Shown here piece by piece: positions 1 through 13,672 of a stretch of 64,000 bases of DNA. A program made the translations under genes and the position numbers. Every line of letters begins with the position of its first letter. Positions within the stretch are counted from its first letter, which is position 1. The notes under the pieces are model-generated. The model saw only the letters and a program-made list of their open reading frames with translations. It did no database searches and was not told the origin of the DNA. Source of the stretch: Cavia porcellus (lineage: Eukaryota; Chordata; Mammalia; Rodentia; Caviidae); assembly GCF_034190915.1 (NCBI RefSeq), contig NW_026947485.1:131518337-131582336 (forward strand). Reading direction: 5' to 3'.

Positions 1-845
1 TGCAGGTAAGCATTACTTTCTAGATTGACAGGTGAGTATAGAACAGGACAGTGTAGAAACTAAAGCTCATGAGAACCTCAGTTCCTTCATTAATTTATCT
101 AAAAACATGTACATTGTAAGTTGCACACTGAAATTTGAATCTGCTTCTTTCTGATAATATAACAGGTTATTTTCACCTTTCGCTTTAAGCAAAACTTCAG
201 GTCAGGCTGTTTTAATAGCCTAAAGCTACAACCCTGGGGAGAGTTTTAAAAGGAAACTATTCAAAAGTACTGTCATTTGCAGTTGGGGTTCTCCTGGTTT
301 CTTGTTTCTTCTCTTTCAATTACATCTGAGTGAGGCATCAAAACAAGGCTCACATGGGTCTCTTAGATGAAAACAAAGCTTGTTTGCTGCTAGCTTCAGC
401 TCTGTGAGCCAACTTTCCCTTTCCTGAGACAGAAAGGAAAGGAGAACAGCATTCATCTACTGAGTGTCTGTGGTCAGAGAGGATACGGCTCACAGCACCA
501 CACACTGCCTGGTGGGCCTTGGGAAGACAAAAGGAAGGAAGGCTAAACGAATAACAAGTGTGTTCAAGACAGAATGGAAATGAGCCAGGCAGGGAACTGA
601 GTGTTGACAGGAACAGGTTGCTTGATGACTAACTGGAGAGAAGGGCAAAAGCTGTTCCACTGAAGGACAAGGAGAAACAACACACGATGTAGGTACCTGC
701 TGTGGCTGCTGGGTCCACCCCATAAGGCGATGTTTTGCCTTTCATGGCAATGTCCTTGGACTGTGCTCTGTGTGGGATGACTCAACCTGGTAAGAGCCAG
801 ATGGTCCTCTACCATGTCTTTACGGTTGTCCCCAGAAGGAAAGAA
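1..845. other. Unassigned non-coding DNA
   Basis: No gene, RNA gene or clear repeat recognised. Open frames here are short, carry no domain signature and have no splice-site context. Confidence 0.5.
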
Positions 846-2962
846 ATTTGGATGTTAAAACATCTTCAACTAACTTGAAATTTAATTTTTCTTGCTTTGT
901 GTTTCATCTTTATGTCTTTTTATTGAAGTATAATTTACATAAAATTTCATGCACAGATCATAAATGCATGCTTTGGCAAGTGTTGACAAATGCACATACC
1001 CATTGCAAACAAGACAGAGAATATTTACATAAACAGACAGTTCCACCTACAATTTCTTCAACAACTATTCCAATTTCCATCATGACATTTCGTTTTTGCT
1101 TATTCTAAAATGTTGCGTGAATGAATTCATTTCATCTAACCCTTTGCTCCTGGCTTCTTTAAACCATGATTGTGTTTCTAAGATCTCTCACGATTTGTAC
1201 TTTACTACTTCACTGTTTTATTGCTAAGTAGTATCCCATTGTCAGTGTAGAAAATTTGTGATTCACACATTGGCCTCTTACCTAATTGAATTAATTGGTT
1301 CTACCTTGTTACATTTTGACCGTTCTTTAGATAATTCAGACATCAATCAACTATTTGGTTTGCAAATTCTTTTCCCATTCTGTAACTTGTCTTTTCCTTC
1401 TTTTTTTTAAACATGGCCTTTCACATAACAATAGTATTCAATTTAATGAGGGCCAATTATGATTTTTTTCCCTTTACAGACCAGGCTTTCTGTGTCATGT
1501 CTAAGTACTTTTGGCTAGCCTCACATGCCCAAGTTTTCTCTTGTTTTGTTTTTTTTTTTTTTCAAAAAATTATATAATTTTCCATTTTATATTTATGTTC
1601 ATCTATTTTTGTTGATTTTTGAACAAAATGTGAAGTTTAGCTCAAAGTTCATCTTTAGGTATACAAGTTTCAATTGTTCCAGTTCATTTGTTTAAACAAT
1701 TATTCTTTCCAAATGAATTGTCTTGGTACTTTTATCAAAAACCAGGTCAGCATACTTCTGTGAGTCTATTTCTGGATTCTGTATAATAGTCCATAGATTC
1801 ATGTCTGTCTCTGCCAACTTTCCAAATAAGGCACAAAATTAGCTTCTATGTAATAAATGAATAAACTGGCCGAAATTTTTATATTATTTACATTAAACCT
1901 ATAGATGAATTTAGAATAAATTGGAATTTTGCTTTGCTAAGTCTTCCAATTTAAGAACACAGAGTAGCTCTCTATTTATGACTTGAGTTTGCCCGTCAGG
2001 AACTGTTTCACTGAGTTACATTCCCAGCCCTTTGTGATTTTGAGAATATAATCTTATATGTGTTACATTAAGTTTCACTTAAATGTCTTACTCTTGGAGA
2101 AATTCCTATGTTACTATATTTTCTGTTTCAACTTTACTTGTTATTGTTAGTATATAAGAATCAAATTGAGTTTCACATAATGATCTTGTGTGCTATAACC
2201 TTGCTGAACTCACTTATTAGTTTGTTAGAGGGATTTTTATTTGCATTTTTGTATATGTTTTGGGAATTTTTTAAAAACTTAGATGACCATGTCATCTGCA
2301 AACAGGAAGTTTTATTTATTCTTTTCCCATCTGTAGGTTGTTTCTGCCTCTCAGTTTACTTCAGTGACAAAATACAGGGCCGTGTTGAGTAAGAGTGGGG
2401 AGAGGGCATCCCTGCCCTGTTCCTGAGTGAGGGGAAAGGTGTTCAGTGCTTCAGCACTCACTGTGGGGCCAGCTGGAGGATTTGTGTAGGTGGTACTTAT
2501 TAACATAGTCCTCTTCCTCTCTAATCTGTTTACGGTGTTTATTATGAGTGGGGGGTGGATTTTTTCCAGTGCTACTCTATACCAATTGATATAATTTTTG
2601 TCATCTAGGTTGTTAGCATCGTGTATTACACGGACTGATGTAGGGCTGCAAAGCCAGCCATGCACACCCAGGCTCATCTCACCCCATGTAAGGTTCTAAA
2701 ATCATTTTTAGGTTGTATTTTCTAGTGGTTTGTTGAGGAGAGAGATTTGTCTTGTTATTTTTATCTAAATTCATTGTCATCCTTTTTTTCTTTCTTCCTT
2801 TCTTTTTTAAATTGTCTTTGGTTTTGTTAGTAAGGTAATACTGGCTTGATAAAATGAGTTAAGAAGTCTTCCTTCAGTTTTTAGAAGAGGTGGTATAAAA
2901 TTGGAGTTAATTTTTTAAAATTCTCTAGTTCAAACATATGGGTTTGGAAATTTCTTTTTCTT

Positions 2963-3083
2963 TTTCTTTTTCTTTTTTTTTTTTTTTTTGGTCTTTTTCC
3001 TTTTTATCGGTACCAGGGATTGAACTCACGACTGCCTGCTTGCAAGACAGGCGCTTATGCCACTGAGCTAAATCCCCAGGCCC
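2963..3083 (-). mobile_element. tRNA-derived SINE
   Basis: On the minus strand the element starts with a tRNA-like head. An A-box-like 'tagctcagtggcataagc' and a B-box-like 'gagttcaatccctgg' are in the right order, followed by an A-rich tail (poly-T at 2977-2990 on plus). A 14-bp direct repeat, aatttctttttctt, flanks it at 2949-2962 and 3084-3097 and is the target-site duplication. The same family recurs at 23495-23626 and, in another form, at 48126-48217. Confidence 0.85.
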
Positions 3084-4019
3084 AATTTCTTTTTCTTAAG
3101 TATTTTCATTATAATTCAATTTTTAAAATTGTTATGAACTATTCATATTACCTATGTCATTTTAATTAATTGTTGATAGCTCTTAGTTTTTAAGAAACTG
3201 GTTAGTTTTTTCTAAAGTATTAGATTTGAGATAATAAAGTCACTAACATTATTCTAGCATTATTTTTAATTATTACAGGATTTGTAATGGTGTACTTTAT
3301 TTCTTTCCTAATATTGATAACTTGCATTTTATCTATTTTATTTTTGCCATTATTAGTGACACTTTATTAATTTCATTACTTTTTAGCAATTAACTATTGT
3401 TTCATTGATTTTTCTCCATTGTTTTATTATTTTTAAGTTTCAAATAATTCTGTTCTTGTTTTTTATTATTTTCTTTCTTCTGTTTGTCTGATATTTATTG
3501 TTACTTTATTTTTCTTTTTTCTGGAAATGCTAACACATTATTCATTTGAAAATTTTCCTTATTTTTAATGTATGTAGTGTTACAAGTTTCTCTCCGAGTA
3601 CAGCCCATTTTAATACAATATATTTTCATTTTTTCAGTTCAGAATGTTTTAGTTCTCGTTGAGATTCCTCTTTGATCCATGGATTATTCAGAATCATGTT
3701 GCTAAATTTCCATATCTTTAGATATTTTATTGTCTTCTATTATTGACTTTTTTAGCTTGATTCCCTTATGGTCAGTAAACACTTGCTGTATGTTCAGACT
3801 TCTTTCAATTTTGTTTATTTCTGTTTTATGGTCAGGCAAAGTCTGTCTTAATTCACATTAAGTGGCCATTTGAAAGGAGCATATATTCTTCTGCAGTTGA
3901 AGTGTTCTACATGTCTTATTTTAGACCTCATCTCTCAATTGTCTTATTTGGATGTTGCTAATTTTCTTTGTAGAAGTCTTATCAAGTGCTGAGAGGGAGG
4001 TATAGATATCCAAATAAAA

Positions 4020-4034
4020 GTGTGTGTGTGTGTA
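4020..4034. repeat. (TG)n microsatellite
   Basis: Short perfect TG dinucleotide run inside the old L1 sequence. Confidence 0.8.
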
Positions 4035-4704
4035 TTCCTCCTTTTAATTCTCTAAGCTCTTGCCTTGTAGATATGGAAGTTTTGTTCTTTGGTATGCAAT
4101 TTAATTGTTACCAAATCAAATTTTCCCCATAAGGTCAACACTGAACCTAACAATTGAATTTGATTCAATTTGTGATCAGAATTGTGGAAAGAAAATTAAA
4201 TTCATAAACCAATGTATCACTGTATTTAGATCATGCACATTTAAAGCAAGTATTGATGTTAACATTTAAGCTTTCATTTATTATTTGTTTCCTCTAATTT
4301 TTATTCTAGATTTTGTCTTTTTTGGAGTCCAGTGACTTACTTTAAGAAGTAAGAGTTTTAATTCCATCTTGATTTATACATTTAATTGCTTTCTTGATTT
4401 TTTTCTTTTCTACTTTTTCATGTATATGAAAACAATATTGTTGAAAACAGTAATTTTATGGCAGTAACTTTAAAATCCTTATCAGCAAATTCCAACATCT
4501 GATCTATCTCACTTGTTTGCTTTAAGTGACTGTCTTTCCCCACTGAAGTTATGGTTGTCTTGGTTCTTCACAAAACAGATAAATTTTCTTAATTTTCTTC
4601 TCACTCTTGCCCACGTATGAATTTCTCCACTCCTCCTGACATTTCCCTTCTCCACTGGGAGACATGGGGATAAGCAGACAGAATGAGCAAGAATAACCCA
4701 CACA

Positions 4705-5235
4705 CAAAATTAGCTTGGCCCAGAGGCTTCTTCATGTCTGGGACCTGAGATTTTCTTCCTTAATGAGAGACACCAGCAAGCTAGTCTAAGGAAACCCATT
4801 CCCTCCTCCTCAGGAGCAGCAGCAGGGACCAGGGAAGCCACAGGAACACCAGAAAAAAATCAAGAAAGCCAAATGGCAATGTGAAGTATCTCAAAATTAA
4901 ACTCACTGGAACCATCGCCTGCAAAAGTAGAATAGAATCTCTGTGCCAGACCTAACAAGAGTAACTGGCTATTAAATATCTGCTGCTCAAATATTAATGT
5001 ACATGCAGATTTCTGGGGCTTCATGTAAAATTTAAGATTCTGCTCCAACAGTTCTATAGTAGGGCTGAAAAGTCTGCTAAGCTCCAGTGATTGTGTTTAA
5101 TGGGTAAAAGGCACACTTTGACTAACAGTGATTTGCCCTGTGCTTATTATTTCTGGGGTAAGAAATCTTACCTTAAGAGAAACACTGAAGAGTGAATTTG
5201 TTCAGAAGAGGTAAAGCAGGATAATAACAGTCAGA
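4705..5235. other. Unassigned non-coding DNA
   Basis: Nothing recognisable; short spurious open frames only. Confidence 0.5.
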
Positions 5236-5239
5236 AATT

Positions 5240-5595
5240 CCTATAGTCTGCGTGTTTGTGTCCTCCTAAAATTTATAACTCCTGAAATGATGGTATTGGG
5301 AGACTTTTGAGAAGTAATCAGAGACTATTAGATCATGATGGTAGAACCTTCAGAACCTTCAGGAACAGAGCTAGTACCCATGACAAAGAGACCCCAGGGG
5401 GATCTGTGGTTCCTTCACCACAAGAGGACACAGTGAAAGCATCACCTGGGTGGGAGTGGGTCCTCACAAGACATGGAATCTCCTGGTGCTCTCATCTTGG
5501 GCTTTGAACCTCTAGAATTATTGGGGGGGGGTTGTATTTATAAAATACCCAGATAACTGCATTTTGTTATAGGGGCCCAAATGGACAAAGACAGA
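5240..5595 (+). mobile_element. Old MaLR/MLT1-type LTR
   Basis: Shows the usual layout of ancient mammalian MaLR LTRs. It has a 5' part with 'tgtgtcctcctaaaat', a central 'agagacccc' and 'gaggacacag', and a 3' end 'ttttgttataggggcccaaa' followed by 'tggacaaagaca'. No internal region is seen, so it is a solo LTR. A minus-strand relative lies at 47985-48480. Family assignment is from memory of the consensus. Confidence 0.65.
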
Positions 5596-5689
5596 AGCTA
5601 AATTTCTTCAGTAACAGTAGAAAGGTCAATGCTTAAGCAGCTAATAGCTCTTTTAAAATGGTGGTCTAAACTATTTAAAGACACATCAG

Positions 5690-6140
5690 AAAATAATTTA
5701 ACAGCAGCAAAAATTAGAAAAGACCAAACAGACAGCAATGATCAGAGAAAAAGATTTAACCTCAGTGGTGATCACAGCATGCAAATTAAAACCTACAATG
5801 CAACATCATTTTTGAGTCAGTGGAGTAACTAATGTTTAAAGTCTAAGAAAATACGACAGGAAAACAGACATGGTTAAATATTTTTGGTGGGACGAGTTGA
5901 CGTAACCTTCTGGAAAAGTCATAAAGCATGTTTTATTACAATTTTTAAAAAATTCACATATGTACTTTGACTCAGCAGTCTCAGTTCCTGGTGTGTAGTA
6001 AAATAAACCCAGAGTTATGGATATTCCTACAAAGATATTTACTGCAAAATCATTTACGTAACAAGAACTTGGAAACAAATCGAATGCCCATTAACTAATG
6101 ATACACTGAGTTGTAGGAGTATAATATAAGGCAGAACATC
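5690..6140 (+). mobile_element. Old L1 ORF2 3'-end fragment
   Basis: Diverged match to the last part of L1 ORF2 and the start of the 3'UTR. 'gcaaattaaaacctacaatg' near 5780 and 'cttggaaacaaatcgaatgc' near 6070 correspond to 'aaattaaaaccacactgaga' and 'cttggaaacaacccaagtgt' in the young L1 at 54950-55270. There is no open frame of note. Confidence 0.6.
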
Positions 6141-6144
6141 CTAT

Positions 6145-8685
6145 CAATACTCATCTTGGGAGAGTAGAATGATAAATTCCTAACTTCCTTGTACTAGACT
6201 GTTCAGCCAGAAGCCATAAGAAATGCTATTTTGGGAATTTTTGTGGAGACATCAGTCTGCATTATTACTGTTTGTTTTTCTCAAAACCTGTGATTCTATA
6301 AATCAGGAACAGTGGTCCTCCTGCAGTAAGCGAAAAAGAAAAGAGGAAGGGAGGAAAGCTTTCTGTTCTATTTTTATTTGATTTCCTCATTTAAGAACCG
6401 CAGTTTGGGAAGTAGGTTTAAGAAGTGGAATATTTTCATTAGCATGTGTACAGGCCAGACACTGAAGCTATTTCATTTAGATACATAATAAATGAAGAAA
6501 AACAGTCACTGGTTTCTCTATCCCTAATTGTTCAAACAAGATCCATATGTGAGAAAGTGCCTTCTTTATATTCACAGTCACTAGCGGAAAGTGACTAATT
6601 TGTGACTGGGACAGGGACACAGAGTCAAACAGCCTGAGCATATGGATAACTGACTCTCTGAGTGTCTAAGATCGATGCAGCCTGATGCCGAGCCTTTACC
6701 AAGAACATGGGCCAGTATAAATGTACTCGGGAAAGGCAGAATGATATCTCCTTGTGTATCGGGATGGTGAGCTGCTGGATGCCTACATTTTTCTCTAATA
6801 GTGTTTTGCAAACTGTGGCACTTCTCAGAGTTGCTTTTGGGGCTCAGCAAGCATTTGTTACAAGTGTTTAAAATATGTTTAAGTAACTCCTTTTCTAATT
6901 AATTAAAGCTAACCAGGAAGCACTGTCAAATGTAATGTATGCCAAATTTTAACCCAGTAGAGACCAACAAAACATGAACATAAGCTTTCATTGGTGGGTT
7001 ACAATATCAAGGTATCAATGCATAAAGCAGGTTTGTATAGAAAACATTGCTTACCTGTTTTGTAGGTCACAACTTCATTGTTTGCAATTTCATTTGGAAA
7101 ATGGAAATTATGTTAAAATATTTGACAGTTACTACTCCCAGATCACAAATTAGTAAAGGACAGAAGAGTAAAGGTAAAAATGAACAGAGTGCAAGATGTT
7201 AATATTATAATGTGCAGTTTATATATTTCCCAAGTCTTTAATGATTCTCATTAAAGTGTTCCTTCAGAAGTCTTCTTTGATGTTATTTATTCTGCTTTGG
7301 AGTAATTAAATCCCTCCCCTCCTTTTTCAGTCAAATTCTGATAATGTTCTTTCCTCCTTTTTCTTTCTTTCCTTTTTTTTTTTTTTTTTTAAGGCCACAA
7401 GTTGGTGCTACAAGTTGGATTTGAAATTAGTTCTGGTGATAATGTTTAACATAACAATTTGCTTGGCAGTTTCTGCTCAGTAAAAGGGGTTCTTAAAAAC
7501 AGCCCTATTTTTCTGTTGCAAACATATTTTGAGAAATTAAATGAACTAAGAAAATTTCCAACACAGAGTCTGGAAGTTGAGCACAGAGATTCAAATTCTA
7601 GGTCCATCCACCATCTTCAAGGTGAAGTTTAACATGGATATCCTTCCTAAATCATACCCCAGCTCTTCTCTCTTTAAGATGGACACAATCTGATACTGGC
7701 ACCACCGAATGCTAGGAAGGACCACATAATATACATAAAATGTTTAACCCTGTGTCTAGCATATGATACATATCAGAATTGTTAGTGATGCTATGATTTT
7801 TACTATTGTATAATATTTTATCCAAACTTACTGTGAGAACTGCAAGTGCTAAACAAGACTATATACCATGGATATACCACGTGCATCCATTTAGGTCATA
7901 TATTTAGCAAAACTTGCACTGTTATTTGAAAAGTGAGGAAACCAGATAGCAATTGGCGATGGGGAAAAAAAAGGATACATAGAGAGGAACACTTTTGTCT
8001 ATGGATTCAGAAACCTTTCTTTATGGTGTTCACTATATCACAGTTGCAAGGCAGAGCTATTAAAGTTAATAGTGGGCTGCCAATTTTCTGTTTTCTTCAT
8101 TACTTTGATAGATAAAGAATTCTGATGTCCTCTAGATGCTGACTGTTTATTCCTCTCACATTGGCTCCTAAACTGACTGGAGCAAATGAGTAAAGAATTC
8201 CACAATGGTGTTGTGTCAGTCCGAAAAACAACATGAAATCCCTCCACTGTTTTAACAGGCAAAATGTCACATAGGAAATTGTTCAAACAGATATTGAACA
8301 ACATAAAATGCGACTAGGAATCCCCCAGTGCCAGTCACACGGGAAAGTGCCCCCTAGAGGTTAAGAGAAACAAGGACATTCAGAGAGCTGTCTCATGATC
8401 TAAGTGTCCTGTTAAACTTTCCCAAGGTCTAGAAACCACATACACATTTGTAAAATTTGAATGATTAATATTTCAGAAATATAAATAATGCCTAAGCTAC
8501 CATTCTTGAAAAAATATAAGCTAGTGAAGGAAAGAGTTCTCATCTTCATTGCCCAAGGACTCAGACGTGAAGTGGAGAAGCAGCTGGCATTCTTCATTAA
8601 TGTAACATTTTTTAGACTATGTAGCACTTTACTTATAAAAGAACATCTTTTCAAAAATAAAGCCAATGTATCACATAGGAATGAT
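6145..8685. other. Unassigned AT-rich DNA
   Basis: No coding signal or clear repeat seen apart from a poly-T run at about 7373-7390. Confidence 0.5.
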
Positions 8686-8689
8686 ACAC

Positions 8690-8855
8690 TGAAGCATTTT
8701 GTGTGTCTGCGCTATTCTACGAAGTGTACAGACTTCATCGCATTAATTTCTCACTGACTTCCTTAAGAAAGTACTTATCCCATTTTACAGGTGAAGAAAC
8801 TGGGTCATGCAATCTTAATTATCTTGCCAGAAATCATAGTTACACAGTGGTGATA
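8690..8855 (-). repeat. MIR SINE fragment
   Basis: Contains the antisense MIR core: 'cccattttacaggtgaagaa' followed by 'actgggtcatgc' and a 'cttgccagaaatcatagtta' tail. Ancient mammal-wide SINE. Confidence 0.7.
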
Positions 8856-8859
8856 TCAC

Positions 8860-11800
8860 TGCTTCTTTGGGGATGAATAATATAAAAGATCAAAAATTCC
8901 TTGAGAATATGAGATATAAAAATATGGTGAAAGTTTAAATTTAAAAAAGTTGTTAAAGGATTCATTGTCTTTAAGTCTCTTCAAAGCACCGAACCTCATT
9001 TTGATCATGCTCATCCCATTGTTCTTGCCACTTGCTGAAGCAGTTCTGCAAGTCCTCTTTCATGGGTGTCTCTACTTACTGTGGCTGCCTTAATGTCCGG
9101 AATCAGCAGGTTTACTTTTTACGGTATTTTGACTCTGCAGGAGAGCTGGAAGTTTCATGGTGCCAGATGCAGTAAATAAAGTAAATGAAGACACACAGTA
9201 ATGTTTTTTCAAGGATGGCACTCAGTAAGAGCTTTCATTGTATTTTTTTATCAAATATTGTATATACATGAAAAAAGGACTTCCAGAAAGTGTAACAGCA
9301 TTGGGATAAAAGTGCTCACAGCAAGAGGGCATCTCTTGAAAGGCATTAGCAACAGTGTGTTTTTTACTGTAATACTTTCTTAAAAATTTAAACATTCATA
9401 GTGTATTTCAATCATACCTTTTATACTTTGTTTTCCCCTTGGTTAGAAATAATTTTTTATATCTAGTTTAAAAATTCTTTTTGTTCAAATGAGTTTTAAA
9501 GAATTTTTCAATGAATTGTAGCAGATTGTAAATTAACAGTCAGAGAATTATAATGTAGCAATGGATAAGAAGTGCTATATTAGTAAGTATAATTTGCTTT
9601 GATTAAAAAGAAACATTATAGCCATAAGACAGTAGACAAGACATATGTGTACTGGGAGTTCACTGTCGGTTCAAATCCAGCTGCAAAGCAGAGTTGGAAG
9701 CAAGATCTTGCTGTGTCAACAACTAGGTAAGAAATAGTCACTCAGAGAAAATTGGGGTTCTAGTAATCATTTGGCCAAAGACCACCATTCATAAAATCAA
9801 CCATTTCCTAAGGGCAAAATCTCAGTAGTAGATGTGGCTCTACAACCCAAGCCAAATAAGAACCACTCACATAAAATATTCCAGTATAAATTATGTGTCT
9901 ACTCCGGGTTAATCTGAGCTCCACTGAGAAAGCACCGAGAAGGGCGCTAATAGCTACTTATCAGGCAGAGTCTAAGTGTCAGCCGGTCGCGCTGTTAAAT
10001 CCTCTGTATGTGCTGTTCCATTTAAAGCTAAAATAAGCCCCATGGGGTATTTTTATTTCTATATACAGATCACGGAGTCGAGGAAAATTAGGCTAAATAA
10101 CACACTTGAAGTCTTCGAAATAGGAAAACTGCCTTCAATTCAGGTTTATTCGAGTTTAAAACCTACGCTCTTCCTGCAGCATGGCACTGCCTTAGATATT
10201 GCTGAACACAGAGTCTTGTTGCTATAATTGCTCTGATTATTTAAGCAATAGAGTTTTGTTTTCAGAAAATAGTACCCCCTCATTCTCAGTTTACCACATC
10301 ATCCTGCAAGGTTTTATACAGTGCTTTGTTATAAAAAGTAAAATCGACTTTATTTAACAGCAACCAGTTACAGTCCCTGGTGCCTTCAAACCTGAGGCCC
10401 AGAAGGTCTGTGGCATGTGCCTAGCGCGACAGTCCTACACACCCACACAGTAATGCATTCTGTCACTGAAACAGTGAAGAGCCAGGGCTGGAGGTGGTGA
10501 GCAGGGAGACTGTGTTCAGATTCCCTGCCTGGTGCAGTTTGCTCATGCTGGGAAGGACTGGGGAACTGATAATGATTTTTGATTGGTAATTACTAAGTTG
10601 GTAATAGTTTGGATATGAGCTTTGTGTGGAAAGATTTACTGAAGCACAGAAGGAAAATGGCTGTTTCTTAAGCAGAAAGACCAGTAAGAAGTAAGTCAGC
10701 TAGTAAGCATATTGAGCATTATTAATCATGATAAATGGCGAAGCAATTGCCAATTTCCGCTCTGTGGACACATTCCAAGAGATTTTAGCTTCACGAAATG
10801 TAGTTGTATTTAAGTTGGGAAGAAATGCAGATTGAGAAACATTGAAAAATTTCCTATATTATTCTGCTGAGAGTAAACTTTATTTTGTTTCAATTATGTA
10901 AGATATTCTGTATTTATATATGGAATATTCTGGAAGCTCTGTCTAGCTGCCTCATAAAGTTCTTCTTTTTAGGAAAAGAGATCTTTCTTATAAATAATCA
11001 TTCCTACGGGATCATGTATGCAAAAAGACTATAAAGATGCCAGCTCACTGAACCTGCCTGTCTGCATGTTTGTTGTACGACCAAGCCTCCACCTGGATGA
11101 ATTACCTAGACTGTAATCATTCTAAGGGAAATACTATAACGGCTTCCAGAATGTTGTTTTTTCTTCTGTAAACCAAAATCTTTGTAATTTAAACATGTGG
11201 ATATCCCATTTTAAATTTATATTTTCTTCATTAAAAAATATCAGCTCACCAGGTTTTGTTATCTGATAACTCTGATAACCTAAGTTTAATTCTTCAAATA
11301 CAGATTTTTAAAGAATTGCTTTTTATCAGTCATGTGAAATGACATTCAAATAGCCAGAAAAATGATTCATGATCTGGCCCCATGAAAGTACTCAATTTAC
11401 ATTCCCAAGCATGAAGTCTGACTGCCCTTTTCTCTAATGTAAAACACCATGATGTACCACAAATCATTGGCCATAAAACTACTCATCTGTAGTCAAAGCA
11501 TTTTATTCCATGATCTCTTCATGCAATCTTCAAAGAAAAGCTTGATATAAAATTTATAGACTGTTTATTCCATATAGAGAATGCTCCACCCACTTATTTT
11601 TGCTCTGCTTAGAAGGGAGGCCATCATTTTTGGTAATGGAATTCTGCAGTTAAAGTTCATAGTTTGTTTCCCTCACATTTCTATTAAGTTTTTCTTAGCA
11701 CTCTAGAGTTATCAATTTGTCTTTCCATATACTCTTATTTCTGACCTGGATTGTAAAGTTAGACAGCATTTTTCTCTCTAGCTTTTCAAGTGTATTTCTT

Positions 11801-12840
11801 CAAATTTTCATTCAAAAAGGCAAAATGATTCAACTTATGTGGCCTTCAACATAAAAGATTTCTAAATAATGTCCAATTCATTCCATATTAGTCAATTTAT
11901 ATTCAAAAGCCTCAAATGATACTCACATATAAAGATTAATAGAATAAGTTATTCCATGTTCAGTGAACTTTTCCAAAAAATCAGGAAAGGTTTTTGACTT
12001 TTTATAAATAGGTTATTTTATAAAAAATATTTGAAAGTTTCATAATTTTAATTTATACAGAAGTGTGCTTTATTTGCAATTTTGTACCATGTCAATGCTT
12101 TTGCTTCTTCAGAAACTAGCTTGTATAAATTGGAAAGCTGAAATTTTTATTTCCAAGATGACTTGAATCTTGAGAAATAATTTCCTCTTTCAAAGAAATT
12201 ATAATTACACTCAAACTTACCTGAAAGTCAGTTTTACATTTTCCTTTAAATCTGTTTCTGTTTGGAAATGCAATTTGTCACCAGTAGCCTCCAAGTCTGC
12301 ACTTGCCTATGGTTCCAGAAAAACAGCAATTTCTAGAATAAAAAATTTTAGTCCCAATTTGAAGGGAAAAAGATACTTCATTTAAGGTCAAGTCATTCTT
12401 TTAATAAGACAACTTCTGTACATCAAGAATTTATGGAATGTATTAATTTCAGCATAATTATGCTTTTCTTTGAGTGGTTCAATCTAGCAGAAAAGTCAGA
12501 CTAAATAATCAGCTATCACCTCTTTTTCATGAGGATATTTTTCTCTGATTACAAGAAAACCAGATTTAGCAGCTCTTTACACTCCAGCCAAGTGTTCCTT
12601 CTAAGAGCAACTGTCAATTATGATGGCTTTAAAATAGACTTTAGAGAGTTATTCAGAACGACAATTTGAAGTTCCTACTATTTTGGATATGTAAAGATGA
12701 ACAAAGGCATGGTTAATCAAGAAGAGTGTTAGACTTTATCTACAATTCAAAAAAGACTGCTTTGCACTGTTTCCAGTAACTAATTTAAAAAATAATTGTA
12801 AAAGAAAATTTTCTATGACCTGCATCTTTTCATAATTTTT
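8860..12840. other. Unassigned AT-rich DNA
   Basis: About 4 kb with no convincing exon, RNA gene or mobile element by eye. Open frames at 9976-10227 and 12170-12385 are under 90 codons, lack domain motifs and do not sit in a splice or CpG context. Confidence 0.5.
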
Positions 12841-12844
12841 ACAA

Positions 12845-13010
12845 AGCAAGTGGCACTAATGAATCATCTACAAAGTATGGTCTATGAACCACACTGGTGG
12901 CATCTGGGAGCTCATTAGAAATGCAGACCTACTGAATCAGAATGTGCATTTTTATTGAGATCCCCAGGCAATGCATAAGCACATTAAAGATTAAAGAAGC
13001 ACTGATCTAC
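12845..13010. repeat. MER5-type (hAT) DNA transposon fragment
   Basis: Non-autonomous hAT phrases in order: 'ggtctatgaaccacactggt', then 'gggagctcattagaaatgca', then 'ctgaatcagaatgtgcattt', then 'gatccccaggcaatgcataa'. Old and diverged. Confidence 0.7.
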
Positions 13011-13014
13011 TTAA

Positions 13015-13670
13015 CATTGATATTTAGAAGGGATGAAGAATCTCTATTATAGTTTTCCAGTCTGTTTGCTAAAGCAGGCAAGTATGCTGCAAATGGGCTG
13101 CAGGTGCACACACCTCAACACTCCCTCAACGCTCCGAGCAGATGGGCGGGAACTGACTCAGACAAGACCCCCGCCCCCAGCAGCTCCTGCCCCCTACTAA
13201 TGGCCCTGCCCAGTAACTCCAGTGCACCACACCAATATCATCACTTTCTCTATGTGCCACAATACAAAAAAGCTAGCAAAGCAAGCTGTGATGAATTACA
13301 TTTAATGAAGGAATATTTTCATGGAGAGGACCAGCAGGCAAAAGTAAATAGAAGTAGGAAATCAAAACTCTTAGGAACAGACAGACCAAAGTGAAGACAT
13401 CAGTGTGATATCAAATTTACTTCAAGTCTTTGCTCACAAAGACTTAGACAACAACCCAGGGACGTTGGAGGAATAGTTCCTGGCTGGAAAATTTTTCAAA
13501 ACTCTTGGTTTAAAATCAATTTTAATTAAAGTAATAGTAATAAGTATAAATGTATAAATAAATTTTTAAAGATAAGTAAACATAGCTAGCAACATACCTA
13601 AAAGTTTTTTATCAGTTAAACCCCCTGACAGTAGCCAAAGAAAGATCCCTTTATGGGACTCAGGAAAGGA
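13015..13670. other. Unassigned non-coding DNA
   Basis: An open frame at 13104-13394 (96 codons) is Ser/Pro-rich at first, shows no domain, and runs into AT-rich sequence. I do not treat it as a gene. Confidence 0.5.
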
Positions 13671-13672
13671 AT

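Larger units (their letters stand above)
850..4700 (-). mobile_element. Old L1 fragment, antisense (3' end at left)
   Basis: Read on the minus strand, this stretch follows L1 order: 3'UTR-like sequence (850-1350), the C-terminal part of ORF2 (about 1700-1860), then reverse-transcriptase sequence (about 2170-2900) and upstream ORF2 (3600-4100). Characteristic antisense L1 phrases are visible, such as 'ccttgctgaactcacttatt' near 2200 and 'catgtcatctgcaaacag' near 2290. It is heavily diverged and has no long open frame, so it is an old, dead copy. The right boundary is approximate. It is interrupted by a tRNA-derived SINE at 2963-3083. Confidence 0.75.

Noticed and set aside
2963..3083. A functional tRNA gene
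   Set aside because: The tRNA-like head lacks a proper cloverleaf and is followed by a SINE body, A-tail and target duplication. The same holds at 23495 and 48126.
13104..13394. 96-codon frame, Ser/Pro-rich
   Set aside because: No domain or splice context, and followed by AT-rich sequence; probably chance.
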